Shown: piece by piece, positions 16,524-24,424 of the stretch
How the letters are laid out: every line of letters begins with the position of its first letter
Position numbering within the stretch: position 1 is the first letter of the stretch
The notes under the pieces: generated by a model
What the model was told of the DNA's origin: nothing
Seen by the model: the letters and a program-made list of their open reading frames with translations, nothing else
The model's database searches: none
NCBI GenBank assembly: GCA_049969935.1
Contig: JBMFNX010000014.1
Location: 1 to 38,127, forward strand
Direction: 5' to 3'
DNA from: JACIWG01 sp049969935
GTDB taxonomy: Archaea > Thermoproteota > Nitrososphaeria > JACIWG01
Length of the DNA stretch: 38,127 nt
Program-made: the position numbers and the translations under genes

Positions 16524-17081
16524 ATGGAGAATACAGTTCTTGTTCTAGACTTTGACGGGGTAGTGGCTAGATTGAATGTTGACTGGCCTAAGGTTTATAG
16601 TAGGGTTTCAGAGGTTGCAGGATATAGGGTTACTGACCTAATAACATTCTGGAAGAACGCCTATGGCACAAGCCTCTACGATAAAGTGAACAAGATAATA
16701 GAAGAGTATGAAATGGAGGCTATAGCAAAAAGTGAAATCTATGATGATGTTATCGAGGCACTGGAACTTTTTAAGGGAAGAAAATATCTTGCTTCAATGC
16801 AGTCGCAGAAGGTTCTAGAAAAGTTTTTGGAAGAATATGGCATAAGAAGATACTTTAAAGAGGTTTTAGGTAGAGATAGGTTTGGAAGCAAGAGGAGACA
16901 GCTAATATACATTTTAGAAAAGGAAAAGGGGAACAAGGTTTACTTTATAGACGATTTGCAGAGGAATGTGGACAGCTGCATTGACCTTGGAATAGAATGT
17001 ATAATTGTAAGGAGATATGAGGGTGAAAGTTTACTTCAAAAGGTTAGGGAGATAGTTGCTGGATATTCAATAAAAGGTTGA
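16524..17081 (+). CDS. HAD-superfamily hydrolase
   Basis: This 185-aa protein of the haloacid dehalogenase superfamily has motif I as LDFDGV (nucleophile Asp and acid/base Asp), a small helical cap of about 70 residues, motif II Ser in LASMQSQK, motif III Lys in GSKRRQLI, and motif IV FIDDL. These support a phosphatase or phosphoglycolate-phosphatase-like role on a small phosphorylated metabolite. The ATG has GAGGT about 5 nt upstream. It converges with the DUF35 gene of the mevalonate operon, separated by 13 nt. Substrate not identifiable. Confidence 0.85.
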   Translation: MENTVLVLDFDGVVARLNVDWPKVYSRVSEVAGYRVTDLITFWKNAYGTSLYDKVNKIIEEYEMEAIAKSEIYDDVIEALELFKGRKYLASMQSQKVLEKFLEEYGIRRYFKEVLGRDRFGSKRRQLIYILEKEKGNKVYFIDDLQRNVDSCIDLGIECIIVRRYEGESLLQKVREIVAGYSIKG

Positions 17082-17094
17082 CGTTTAAATTGGA

Positions 17095-17529
17095 TTAATT
17101 TTTAGACTGTTTGTTTCTCCAGCTATCGTCTAGGGGCCTAAACTTGAATCCGTAACTTATTATTCCCTCATCATCCTGTTCAAAAAGTTTTCTGAAGCAG
17201 GCTTCTACCTCCATACCTATTTTAACCTCTTCCGGCCTACAATCAACTATCTGTGACACTACCTTAGGCCCTTCATCAAGTTCCACTAACGCAAGTATGT
17301 ATGGTGTATACTTTTCGAAAGTTTTTGGAGCGGCATGTATTATCGTGTACGAGAAAACCTTTCCCCTACCTGAAAATTCTGTTTGAACCATCTTCCCCTT
17401 TCTCCTGCATTTTGGACAGACTTTTGTTGGAGGAAAATATATGCTACCACAGTTTTCGCACTTTGAACCAAGTAGCCTATATCTTTCCTTAGCCCTCCTC
17501 CAATGAGCTGGTGGAGCCATTTGACTCAA
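17095..17529 (-). CDS. DUF35 OB-fold/zinc-ribbon scaffold of the thiolase-HMGS complex
   Basis: This 144-aa protein has an N-terminal helix, a rubredoxin-like zinc ribbon (Cys24, Cys27, Cys38, Cys41) and a C-terminal OB-fold. In archaea DUF35 proteins hold acetoacetyl-CoA thiolase and HMG-CoA synthase together so that acetoacetyl-CoA is passed on through a shared CoA site. It is the third gene after HMG-CoA synthase and thiolase. The TTG start at 17529 is favoured over the ATG at 17520 because GGGGGTGA overlaps the thiolase stop about 7 nt upstream. Confidence 0.9.
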   Translation of the reverse strand: MSQMAPPAHWRRAKERYRLLGSKCENCGSIYFPPTKVCPKCRRKGKMVQTEFSGRGKVFSYTIIHAAPKTFEKYTPYILALVELDEGPKVVSQIVDCRPEEVKIGMEVEACFRKLFEQDDEGIISYGFKFRPLDDSWRNKQSKN

Positions 17530-17535
17530 TTCTTT

Positions 17536-18708
17536 TCACCCCCTAGATAATATTGTGACAACCGCTGTCGCACCCGAGCCTCCAACATTGTGAGCTAATC
17601 CTACTTCAGCATTATCCACCTGCCTACCCTTTTCTGCTTCACCCCTCAACTGTTTAAAGAGTTCAACAATCTGTTTTACTCCAGTTGCACCAACAGGATG
17701 GCCTGAAGCCTTTAAGCCGCCATCCGTGTTAACTGGAAGCCTACCTCCAACATACGTTTCACCCTCCTCATACAGTTTCCACCCCTCACCCTTTTTTGCA
17801 AAACCTAAATCTTCTATAGCAAGTATTTCAGCTATAGTGAAACAATCATGTACTTCAATAACGTCCACTTGACTCCTTTCCAAATGCGCTAGTTTGAAAG
17901 CCTTTTCAGCCGCGTTAACTGTAGCATCTAATGTGCAAATATCCCGCCTTCTCAGCAGACTGAGTGTGTCTGAAGCCATGACAGAAGATTTTACTATAAT
18001 AGGTGTATCAGTGTATTTTTTTGCAATTTCAAGCGGTGCAAGTATTACTAGTGCAGCACCATCTGATATTGGGCAGCAGTCATATTTTCCTAGTGGGTCA
18101 GCAACCATAGGCGCGTTTAAGGCTTCATCCACAGTTATCCTGTTTCTAAAATGCGCTAGGGGGTTCATGCTTCCATGATAATGGTTTTTTACTGCAACCT
18201 TGGCAAGAGACTCCCTTTTAAGCCCATACTCGTGCATGTATCTTCTCGCCATCAGAGCATATATTCCTGGAAATGTTGCGCCAAAGTATGCTTCCCATTC
18301 AAAATCCATCGCTCCAGAGAGAGCTGTTGTAGCCTGCTCCTGTTCAACGTCTGTCATCTTTTCTACACCACCTACTGCCACAATATCATATAGTCCAGAA
18401 GCTACTGCCAAGTATCCTTGAAAGAAGGCTATCCCCCCAGAAGCGCAGGCGCCTTCTACTCTAAGAGATGGTATTGGATTTAGGCCGAGAAAGTCTGCTA
18501 CAAGTGCACCAATATGCTCCTGGCCTACAAACATTCCGCCTGACATGTTTCCTACAACAAGATATTCTATATCCCTACCACTTATACCAGCTTCTTCTAC
18601 AGCCTTAACTCCAGCCTCCCAAGCAAGATCCTTTATACCCTTATCCCACAGCTCACCACATCTTGTTGTAGCAGCAGCTATTATTGCAACATCCCTTTTC
18701 TTTATCAT
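17536..18708 (-). CDS. acetyl-CoA C-acetyltransferase (acetoacetyl-CoA thiolase), archaeal type
   Basis: This 390-aa thiolase (counted from the ATG at 18708) condenses two acetyl-CoA to acetoacetyl-CoA, the first mevalonate-pathway step. Nucleophile Cys88 lies in EGACASGG, the acid/base His is in ASGHPVGATG, and the C-terminal LAHNVGGSGA motif is the archaeal HNxGG form of the thiolase loop. The ATG at 18708 starts 4 nt after the HMG-CoA synthase stop. An earlier in-frame ATG would overlap it by about 50 nt and lack a motif for initiation. It is coupled to HMG-CoA synthase and DUF35 in one operon. It resembles SCP-x-type thiolases in length, but the context fixes the role. Confidence 0.93.
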   Translation of the reverse strand: MIKKRDVAIIAAATTRCGELWDKGIKDLAWEAGVKAVEEAGISGRDIEYLVVGNMSGGMFVGQEHIGALVADFLGLNPIPSLRVEGACASGGIAFFQGYLAVASGLYDIVAVGGVEKMTDVEQEQATTALSGAMDFEWEAYFGATFPGIYALMARRYMHEYGLKRESLAKVAVKNHYHGSMNPLAHFRNRITVDEALNAPMVADPLGKYDCCPISDGAALVILAPLEIAKKYTDTPIIVKSSVMASDTLSLLRRRDICTLDATVNAAEKAFKLAHLERSQVDVIEVHDCFTIAEILAIEDLGFAKKGEGWKLYEEGETYVGGRLPVNTDGGLKASGHPVGATGVKQIVELFKQLRGEAEKGRQVDNAEVGLAHNVGGSGATAVVTILSRG

Positions 18709-18712
18709 GCCA

Positions 18713-19756
18713 TCAACCCCTATACAGACGTCTGTTTCTCGCATAAACCGCATAGTCAACATACTCTTTTCTTTCTACATAATATTTTACTGGAGGGGCA
18801 AGACCTCTTCTTTCCTCAATAAGGTCCGTCACTATTATGCTGAAGGAGTCAGAGCCTGCTCCAGAACCATATGATGTTAATAGGATTCTTTCACCAGCTT
18901 TAGCAACATCCAACACTGCCGCTAAACCTAAAAGTGATGAGCCAGAATATGTGTTACCAATCTTTTCTACAACAAGTCCAGGATTAACCTGCTCTATCGT
19001 GAAACCTAAAACTTTTGCAGCCCTAAGAGGAAACTTACCGTTTGGCATATGAAATACTACATATTTGTAGTCTGAAGGCTTTGTTCCAAGCCTTTCCATA
19101 AGACCCTTACTTGATTTTATCACATGCTCAAAATATGCTGGCTCCCCCGTAAACCTTCCACCATGCCTAGGATATGGCGCACATTCTCTTCTCCAAAAGT
19201 CTGGAACATCCTGTGTGTAAGAGTACGTGTCTTCAATTTCTGCAACAAGATTTTCTCCACCAATAATGTAGGCTGCAGCACCAGCTGACGCAGTATACTC
19301 TAAAGCGTCGCCGGGAGCACTCTGTGCAGTGTCAGAGCCAATACTCATACCATATCTTATGTACCCAGCCCTAACCAGACCCATGCACGCCTGTATTCCT
19401 GCAGTAGCAGCCTTGCACGCGAACTCCAAGTCTGCGGCAGTAGCCTGAGGTGTTATACCTAAAGCTTCTGCAACAGTAACAGCTGTTGGTTTGACCGCAT
19501 AAGGGTGTGATTCTGAGCCAACATATACTGCTCCAATATCGGATACTCTAACATTCTTCGCCCTCTTAAGAGCATTTTTTGCAGCTTCAACAGCCAATGT
19601 TGCAGTGTCTTCATCAAGAGATGGCACAGACTTTTCTATCACATCCAAACCACTTTTTATTGATTCAGCATCCTGACCCCATACTCTTGCAATTTCTTCA
19701 ACACTTATCCTATACTTTGGAACATATGCACCATATCCTACAATACCAACCTTCAT
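18713..19756 (-). CDS. hydroxymethylglutaryl-CoA synthase
   Basis: This 347-aa archaeal HMG-CoA synthase condenses acetyl-CoA and acetoacetyl-CoA to HMG-CoA for isoprenoid ether lipids. The catalytic triad is visible: Glu82 (GSESHP), Cys114 (LEFACKAAT) and His236 (VFHMPNG). The ATG at 19756 begins the conserved KVGIVGYGAYVPKYRI start and has GAGGAG about 7 nt upstream. A longer frame from 19870 adds 38 residues without any match and is rejected. It is the first gene of the HMGS, thiolase, DUF35 operon. HMG-CoA reductase is not in the window. Confidence 0.95.
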   Translation of the reverse strand: MKVGIVGYGAYVPKYRISVEEIARVWGQDAESIKSGLDVIEKSVPSLDEDTATLAVEAAKNALKRAKNVRVSDIGAVYVGSESHPYAVKPTAVTVAEALGITPQATAADLEFACKAATAGIQACMGLVRAGYIRYGMSIGSDTAQSAPGDALEYTASAGAAAYIIGGENLVAEIEDTYSYTQDVPDFWRRECAPYPRHGGRFTGEPAYFEHVIKSSKGLMERLGTKPSDYKYVVFHMPNGKFPLRAAKVLGFTIEQVNPGLVVEKIGNTYSGSSLLGLAAVLDVAKAGERILLTSYGSGAGSDSFSIIVTDLIEERRGLAPPVKYYVERKEYVDYAVYARNRRLYRG

Positions 19757-19854
19757 ATCTTTCTCCTCACACGATTGCCTGCACGCTTTAGAAGCTCTAT
19801 TTAAGATTTCCATACAAGATAAAATGTTAGATGATTGGCTAATTTTTGAAAAAC

Positions 19855-19861
19855 TTTTATA
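19855..19861 (+). promoter_or_regulatory. TATA box for the phosphohexomutase operon
   Basis: TTTTATA is centred about 28 nt before the ATG at 19886, with no Shine-Dalgarno sequence, consistent with leaderless transcription divergent to HMG-CoA synthase. Confidence 0.5.
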
Positions 19862-19885
19862 GCATAACATAAGATTTTTATTCCT

Positions 19886-21295
19886 ATGATAAAAGAAAGT
19901 ATATTTAGAGCCTACGATATTAGGGGAGTATACGGTCTAGACTTGGACGAGAATGTTGCAGAACTCGTTGGAAAGGCTCTTGGAACATTTCTTGGCGGGG
20001 CAGGTAAGAGGGTTGCAGTCGGATATGATGTGAGAAAAAGTAGTCCAGCACTAAAGAAGGCGCTAGTTGATGGGCTTACTTCGTCTGGAGCGGAAGTCTG
20101 GGATATAGGGCTTGTGCCAACACCAACCGTATACTTTGCAATATCACATTTTGGCCTAGATGGTGGCGCAATAGTCAGCGCAAGCCATAATCCACCCCAA
20201 TGGAACGGATTCAAACTATGCAGGGAAAAGGCGATGCTGTGTGGATGGGGTATGGGTTTAGAGAAGATAAAGGAAATAATATTTTCAAAAAAATATTTTG
20301 AAAGTGGAGGGGGAACTGTACTTGACAAGGTTGATGAAGTTAACAGAATATATCAGAATTTTCTTCTAGAAAAGGTTAATGTTAGGAGAAGGTTAAGGAT
20401 TCTAGTCGACCCTGGAAACGGTTCATGCTCAAAGTATGCGGACAAAATTATTGAAAAAGCAGGACTTGAGGTTATGACAATAAACAATTATCCTGATGGA
20501 GATTTTCCATCACGTTCACCAGAGCCAACTGACGAATCACTGAAGAATATGAAGAAGATGGTTTCTGAAGATAATTTCGATTTTGGAGTAGCATATGATG
20601 GTGATGGAGACCGTGCCGTATTCGTTGACGATAAAGGAAGGGTTATTGAGGGGGACAAGATGCTGGCGTTGCTGATAAGACATTTTATAAAAGGTTCTGG
20701 CGAAAAGGTCGTTTACGAAGTAAGCTGCTCAAAGTTGCTTGAAGACGTGTTTGTGGAAAAGGGTGTTGTACCGATAATGTCTAAAGTAGGCCACTCCTTC
20801 ATACTTGAGAAGATGATTTCAGAAAAAGCTTTATTTGGTGGAGAGATAGCGAGCCACCTATATTTTAGAGATGTTTACGGTGCAGATGACGCAATATATG
20901 CAACCCTAAAGGTTGCTGAAATGATTTCAGAATCAAGTGAAAGACTTTCTGAAATGGTGGACAGGCTGCCAAAATATTATACAACAAGATTAGTTTTCAC
21001 AGTACAGGATGAAATAAAATTCAAGGTTATTGAAAGAATGAATTTAAAGGTTAAAGAGAAAGGGTTTACGCCAATAACATTAGATGGTGTGAGAGTGAAC
21101 CTTGAAAGTGGATGGTATATTGTTAGAGCATCGAACACGCTGCCACAGATAAAGGCTACAGTCGAAGCAAAGGATAGGGAAAAACTTTCAATTCTAGAAA
21201 AGGATGTGATAGAAATGGTTACTGAAGCAGTTAACGAGGCTAGAGGCTTAAGTGCTAACATGCCAGTTGAGTTTAGAAGGGTGTCTATAACATGA
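19886..21295 (+). CDS. phosphomannomutase/phosphoglucomutase family
   Basis: This 469-aa alpha-D-phosphohexomutase interconverts hexose-1- and 6-phosphates through a phosphoserine. It has Ser100 in the SASHNPP motif, the Mg-binding loop DGDGDR (Asp238, Asp240, Asp242), a sugar-binding GGEIASH (Glu320, Ser323, His324), and the phosphate-binding RASNTLP near the C-terminus. This supports supply of mannose-1- or glucose-1-phosphate to glycan synthesis, possibly with the nucleotidyltransferase at 10541. Phosphoglucosamine mutase is a possible alternative. Its TGA overlaps the Trm112-like gene start by 4 nt, so the two are translationally coupled. Confidence 0.93.
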   Translation: MIKESIFRAYDIRGVYGLDLDENVAELVGKALGTFLGGAGKRVAVGYDVRKSSPALKKALVDGLTSSGAEVWDIGLVPTPTVYFAISHFGLDGGAIVSASHNPPQWNGFKLCREKAMLCGWGMGLEKIKEIIFSKKYFESGGGTVLDKVDEVNRIYQNFLLEKVNVRRRLRILVDPGNGSCSKYADKIIEKAGLEVMTINNYPDGDFPSRSPEPTDESLKNMKKMVSEDNFDFGVAYDGDGDRAVFVDDKGRVIEGDKMLALLIRHFIKGSGEKVVYEVSCSKLLEDVFVEKGVVPIMSKVGHSFILEKMISEKALFGGEIASHLYFRDVYGADDAIYATLKVAEMISESSERLSEMVDRLPKYYTTRLVFTVQDEIKFKVIERMNLKVKEKGFTPITLDGVRVNLESGWYIVRASNTLPQIKATVEAKDREKLSILEKDVIEMVTEAVNEARGLSANMPVEFRRVSIT

Positions 21296-21678
21296 GATAT
21301 AGGCTAATGGATATTCTAGCATGCCCAATATGCAAAAATTTTCCACTAAAACTTTACGTATTCGAGGAAGTTGAAACGAAGGCGGCTGAAGTCCCAAAGA
21401 ATGTTTGCGAACTATACTGTGCATACAAAAACATTTCACCAAACAATATAGAAAAGGATGCGTTAATAAAAGAGTGTAGAAAATGCATCTCATACAATAT
21501 CAAGTGGGGTATAATATTGTGTGAAAAATGTGGAAGATGGTATCCTATATCAGATGAAATTCCAATAATGTTGCCCGACGAGCTGAGGAAAAGTGAGGAT
21601 GACATAAACTTTCTAAAAATATTTGAAAAGAAGGTTCCGGAAGAGGTTCTTTTTAAAGGAAAACCACATCACCTTTAA
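21292..21678 (+). CDS. Trm112-like zinc-ribbon protein with insertion
   Basis: This 128-aa protein starts with the Trm112/UPF0434 signature (MDILACPICK, then a hydrophobic strand) and ends with CEKCGRWYPISDEIPIMLPDE. Trm112 proteins bind zinc and activate tRNA, rRNA and protein methyltransferases. Between these halves lies an extra segment of about 50 residues with another CxxC pair (CRKC) and further cysteines, making it about twice the usual 60-70 residues. The ATG overlaps the phosphohexomutase stop by 4 nt, an odd partner for a methyltransferase activator. No methyltransferase gene is adjacent. Confidence 0.8.
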   Translation: MRYRLMDILACPICKNFPLKLYVFEEVETKAAEVPKNVCELYCAYKNISPNNIEKDALIKECRKCISYNIKWGIILCEKCGRWYPISDEIPIMLPDELRKSEDDINFLKIFEKKVPEEVLFKGKPHHL

Positions 21679-21830
21679 AGTTTATATAACAGTTTAACTT
21701 ACATACTGCAAATGAAAGGGCTAAAATTTACAAAATTACATAAATTTATCTTTTGTAAAAAATTTTTAAATAAAAAAATCTTATCATATGATGTATTAAA
21801 TAATAGTAAAATGTGTAAAGGGTGAAGCCT

Positions 21831-22148
21831 GTGGAATACAGTACACTGAGAAAGATTGTGAAAGATTCTATTGAGTCAGGGCTTTCAGTTATAGGTGATG
21901 GACCAAAGGATGCGATTATTACACATTTTCTAAAAAGGTACCGTTTAAGGTCTCTGGAAGATGTTGCAGAATATTCTAAAGAGTTTGAAGAGTTTCTAAA
22001 ACTTGTATTCGGTGCAGGGGCCATGTACCTTCTAAAGGCTATAGTTAAAAAGATGTTCGAGAACCTCGATTTAGAGTACATTTCAACTGAAATGAGCTTT
22101 TCTGAAGCTGTTTCAGAAGTAAGGAAAATGGTTAAGCCTATAAGATAG
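21831..22148 (+). CDS. NitrOD5-like small helical protein (copy 2)
   Basis: This 105-aa protein is a paralogue of the one at 14763-15065: an N-terminal helix, a GLSVIGDGPKDAIITHFLK segment, a FEEFLKLVFGAGAMYLLKAI core and a C-terminal acidic helix. I chose GTG at 21831 because GGTGA lies 5 nt upstream. A GTG at 21822 would begin within that motif. The gene stands alone in an AT-rich stretch before rubrerythrin. By analogy with NitrOD5 output domains it would act in signalling, but no partner is adjacent. The preceding gap (21679-21830) shows only AT-rich sequence. Confidence 0.6.
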   Translation: MEYSTLRKIVKDSIESGLSVIGDGPKDAIITHFLKRYRLRSLEDVAEYSKEFEEFLKLVFGAGAMYLLKAIVKKMFENLDLEYISTEMSFSEAVSEVRKMVKPIR

Positions 22149-22215
22149 GATATAAATTTTTATAAAATTCCAGTAAAGGTTATATATTTGAATAGAAAAA
22201 TTTTTTTGAGCGTAT

Positions 22216-22722
22216 ATGGTTAGGAAGATGACTGAGAAAAGTCTTAGTGAAGGATTTGCTGGAGAAAGTATGGCGCACATGAAGTACCTGATATTTTCTG
22301 AAGTGGCTGAAAGGGAAGGTTTACATAATGTTGCAAGACTCTTTAAAGCCATAGCCTATGCAGAATTTGTTCACGCAAAAAACCATTATAATGTGCTAGG
22401 CAATGTTAAATCTTCTAAAGAGAATCTTGGAAACGCTATAGATGGGGAAACCTATGAGGTTGAGGAAATGTATCCTGCATTTAAGGCTGTTGCAGAACTT
22501 CAAGGTGAAAAGTCAGCATTAAGATCATTTGATTGGGCATACAATGCTGAAAAGATACATGCGAAAATGTATGAGAAAGCTAAAGCTTCTGTAGAAAAGG
22601 GTGTTGATGCCCAAATAGGAGACATATACATTTGCCCACTATGCGGTTACACTGTAGAAGGAACACCTCCAGAAAAATGTCCAATATGTGGTGCAAAAAG
22701 AGAATCCTTCAAAAAATTCTAG
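22216..22722 (+). CDS. rubrerythrin
   Basis: This 168-aa rubrerythrin is a peroxide-reducing diiron protein. An erythrin four-helix bundle has the family glutamates (Glu17 in GES, Glu50 in YAEFVHAKNH, and later EMYPAF and NAEKIHAKMY), followed by a C-terminal rubredoxin-like [Fe(SCys)4] domain with Cys140/Cys143 and Cys155/Cys158 (CPLC...CPIC). Length is normal. A TATA-like TTATATATTTG lies about 30 nt upstream of the ATG. It serves oxidative stress defence with the PrxQ peroxiredoxin. Confidence 0.95.
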   Translation: MVRKMTEKSLSEGFAGESMAHMKYLIFSEVAEREGLHNVARLFKAIAYAEFVHAKNHYNVLGNVKSSKENLGNAIDGETYEVEEMYPAFKAVAELQGEKSALRSFDWAYNAEKIHAKMYEKAKASVEKGVDAQIGDIYICPLCGYTVEGTPPEKCPICGAKRESFKKF

Positions 22723-22773
22723 CAAAAATAATCTGATTAGAGAGCATGTAAAAAGATTGGGGCTGGAAACAAC

Positions 22774-24090
22774 CTAAACTTTTTTATATCCTCTTATCAG
22801 TCCAGAGATTTTTAGCTGCTCAAACTTTCTTCTTGCAGTAGAAATTATTTCTTTAGCATACTCATATTCTTTCTCTCTACTTGTCATTTTCCTCGCCAAA
22901 CCCTCCAAGCATGCTTCATAGGCTGCTGCAGCAGCTTCTCTTGGATACACGTCCCATTCTTCCATTGTAGGCACAATATATTCTTCACCTAAACCTTTCT
23001 CTTCAGCCATCCTAGCTATTTCAAATGCGGCTGCAAGACACATTTGGTCAGATATTCCCTTAGCCCTAACATCTAATGCACCCCTAAATATTCCAGGAAA
23101 TACAAGTGAATTGTTAAGTTGGTTTGGGAAATCAGACCTTGCAGTAGCAACAACTTTAGCGCCAGCCTCCTTAGCCTCACTAGGCCATATTTCTGGAATA
23201 GGGTTAGCGCATGAGAAAACTATTGCCCTATCATTCATTTTCTTAACCCACTCCTTTTTGATAACACCTGGACCCTGTCTTGACATCGCTATACAAACGT
23301 CCGCACCATCTAAAGCTTCAGCAATGCCACCCTCTATCCCCTCAAAGTTTGTTCTAAGGCAAAGCATCCACTTGTATGGCTCACTTTTTTCAAGGTCAGA
23401 CCTACTTCTACTCAGTATCCCCTTACTGTCAACCATCACAATCTTTCTTTCATCAACACCGGCTTTGACAATTAACCTTTCAACACTCACGTTAGCGGCT
23501 CCAACACCTACCATTGCAACCTTAACGTCACCAAGCCTTTTTCCAACAACCTTTAGTGCATTAATTAGGCCAGCGCAGACTATTGTTGCAGTACCCTGCT
23601 GGTCATCGTGCCAAACAGGTATCGAAAGCTCATTCTTCAGCCTCTCAAGTAGTGAAAAACATTTTGGCTTCTCTATATCCTCCAAATTTATTCCCCCAAA
23701 CGATGGTTCAACAGCCTTAACAACTTTAACAATCTCTTCCTCTTCTCTGGTGTTGATGCATAGGGGGATAGCGTCAACACCACCCAAATATTTAAAGAGA
23801 AGAGCTTTACCCTCCATTACTGGAAGTGCTGCATCAGGGCCAATATTTCCTAATCCAAGCACTCTTGTTCCATCAGAGACGACGGCTATAGTGTTCCATT
23901 TGAGTGTCAGCTCAAAAACTCTATCCCTTTCATCGATTATCGCTCTACAGGCTTCAGCGACACCAGGAGTATACCATATGGCAAAATCTTCTAGCCCAGA
24001 AATCCAGCATTTGGGAATTGTTTCAATCTTTCCCTGAAAATATTCATGCATTTTTACAGCATCATTTTCAGACTGCCTTAAATCATCCAA
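22774..24090 (-). CDS. malic enzyme (oxaloacetate-decarboxylating malate dehydrogenase)
   Basis: This 438-aa NAD(P)-dependent malic enzyme of the bacterial/archaeal short form converts malate to pyruvate and CO2. Visible motifs are YTPGVAEACRAI with the catalytic Tyr, the metal/substrate loop GLGNIGPDAALPVMEGKA with the catalytic Lys, the metal-binding VWHDDQQGTA, the Rossmann GVGAANVS, and the CANPIPE and NNSLVFPG motifs near the C-terminus. No phosphotransacetylase domain is fused. The TTG start has GGGGAGA 5 nt upstream. The start region overlaps no other gene on its strand. Cofactor preference is not decided by the sequence. Confidence 0.93.
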   Translation of the reverse strand: MDDLRQSENDAVKMHEYFQGKIETIPKCWISGLEDFAIWYTPGVAEACRAIIDERDRVFELTLKWNTIAVVSDGTRVLGLGNIGPDAALPVMEGKALLFKYLGGVDAIPLCINTREEEEIVKVVKAVEPSFGGINLEDIEKPKCFSLLERLKNELSIPVWHDDQQGTATIVCAGLINALKVVGKRLGDVKVAMVGVGAANVSVERLIVKAGVDERKIVMVDSKGILSRSRSDLEKSEPYKWMLCLRTNFEGIEGGIAEALDGADVCIAMSRQGPGVIKKEWVKKMNDRAIVFSCANPIPEIWPSEAKEAGAKVVATARSDFPNQLNNSLVFPGIFRGALDVRAKGISDQMCLAAAFEIARMAEEKGLGEEYIVPTMEEWDVYPREAAAAAYEACLEGLARKMTSREKEYEYAKEIISTARRKFEQLKISGLIRGYKKV

Positions 24091-24150
24091 TATTTTCTCC
24101 CCAAAATGCTGGCTTTTATCATGCTTATATACCTAAACTTTTAGAAAAGA

Positions 24151-24159
24151 TTAAATTTT
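24151..24159 (+). promoter_or_regulatory. TATA box for the MoaD-like gene
   Basis: TTAAATTTT is centred about 28 nt before the ATG at 24183. The spacing and lack of a Shine-Dalgarno sequence suggest a leaderless start and support the short 73-aa protein. Confidence 0.45.
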
Positions 24160-24182
24160 GCAGGATAAAATGCTTTCTGGAC

Positions 24183-24404
24183 ATGAAGCTTAAAGTTTTC
24201 AGCCCACTATCAGAAACACTTGGTTTTAAGGAGAAGGAGATAAGATTGTCTAAAAAAGTTAGGGTAAAGGATATTCCAGAATTGGCTAAAGTTAAACTCG
24301 AGGATTACGTGCTTTCATTAAATAGGGTTAAAGTGGTTTCCTCAGATACTGAAGTAGGCGATGAAGACGAATTATGGATTCTTCCTCCAATAGATGGTGG
24401 ATAA
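24183..24404 (+). CDS. MoaD/ThiS-family sulfur carrier protein
   Basis: This 73-aa ubiquitin-fold protein starts with a beta strand (KLKVFSPLSETLG), has a VSSDTEVGDEDELWILPP stretch, and ends in the PPIDGG tail. The C-terminal Gly-Gly is adenylated and thiocarboxylated to give sulfur for molybdopterin or tungstopterin synthesis. A longer in-frame reading starting at 23904 runs antisense to the malic enzyme and is not the real gene. It probably serves the pterin cofactor of the AOR at 3775-5541. The large MoaE subunit and other cofactor genes are not in the window. ThiS-like function cannot be excluded. Confidence 0.82.
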   Translation: MKLKVFSPLSETLGFKEKEIRLSKKVRVKDIPELAKVKLEDYVLSLNRVKVVSSDTEVGDEDELWILPPIDGG

Positions 24405-24424
24405 AAATAGACCCCTACTTTAGG

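Noticed and set aside
19757..19870. 38-residue N-terminal extension of HMG-CoA synthase
   Set aside because: No family match in the extension, while the ATG at 19756 has a strong GAGGAG motif and begins at the conserved N-terminus.
23111..24037. Long 308-codon open frame on the plus strand inside the malic enzyme
   Set aside because: It is antisense to a motif-complete malic enzyme and has a Ser/Thr/Leu-rich, domain-free composition typical of a shadow frame.
23904..24182. N-terminal extension of the MoaD-like frame
   Set aside because: It runs antisense through the malic enzyme start and is unlike any MoaD. The internal ATG at 24183 gives a normal-length protein and has a TATA box at the right distance.
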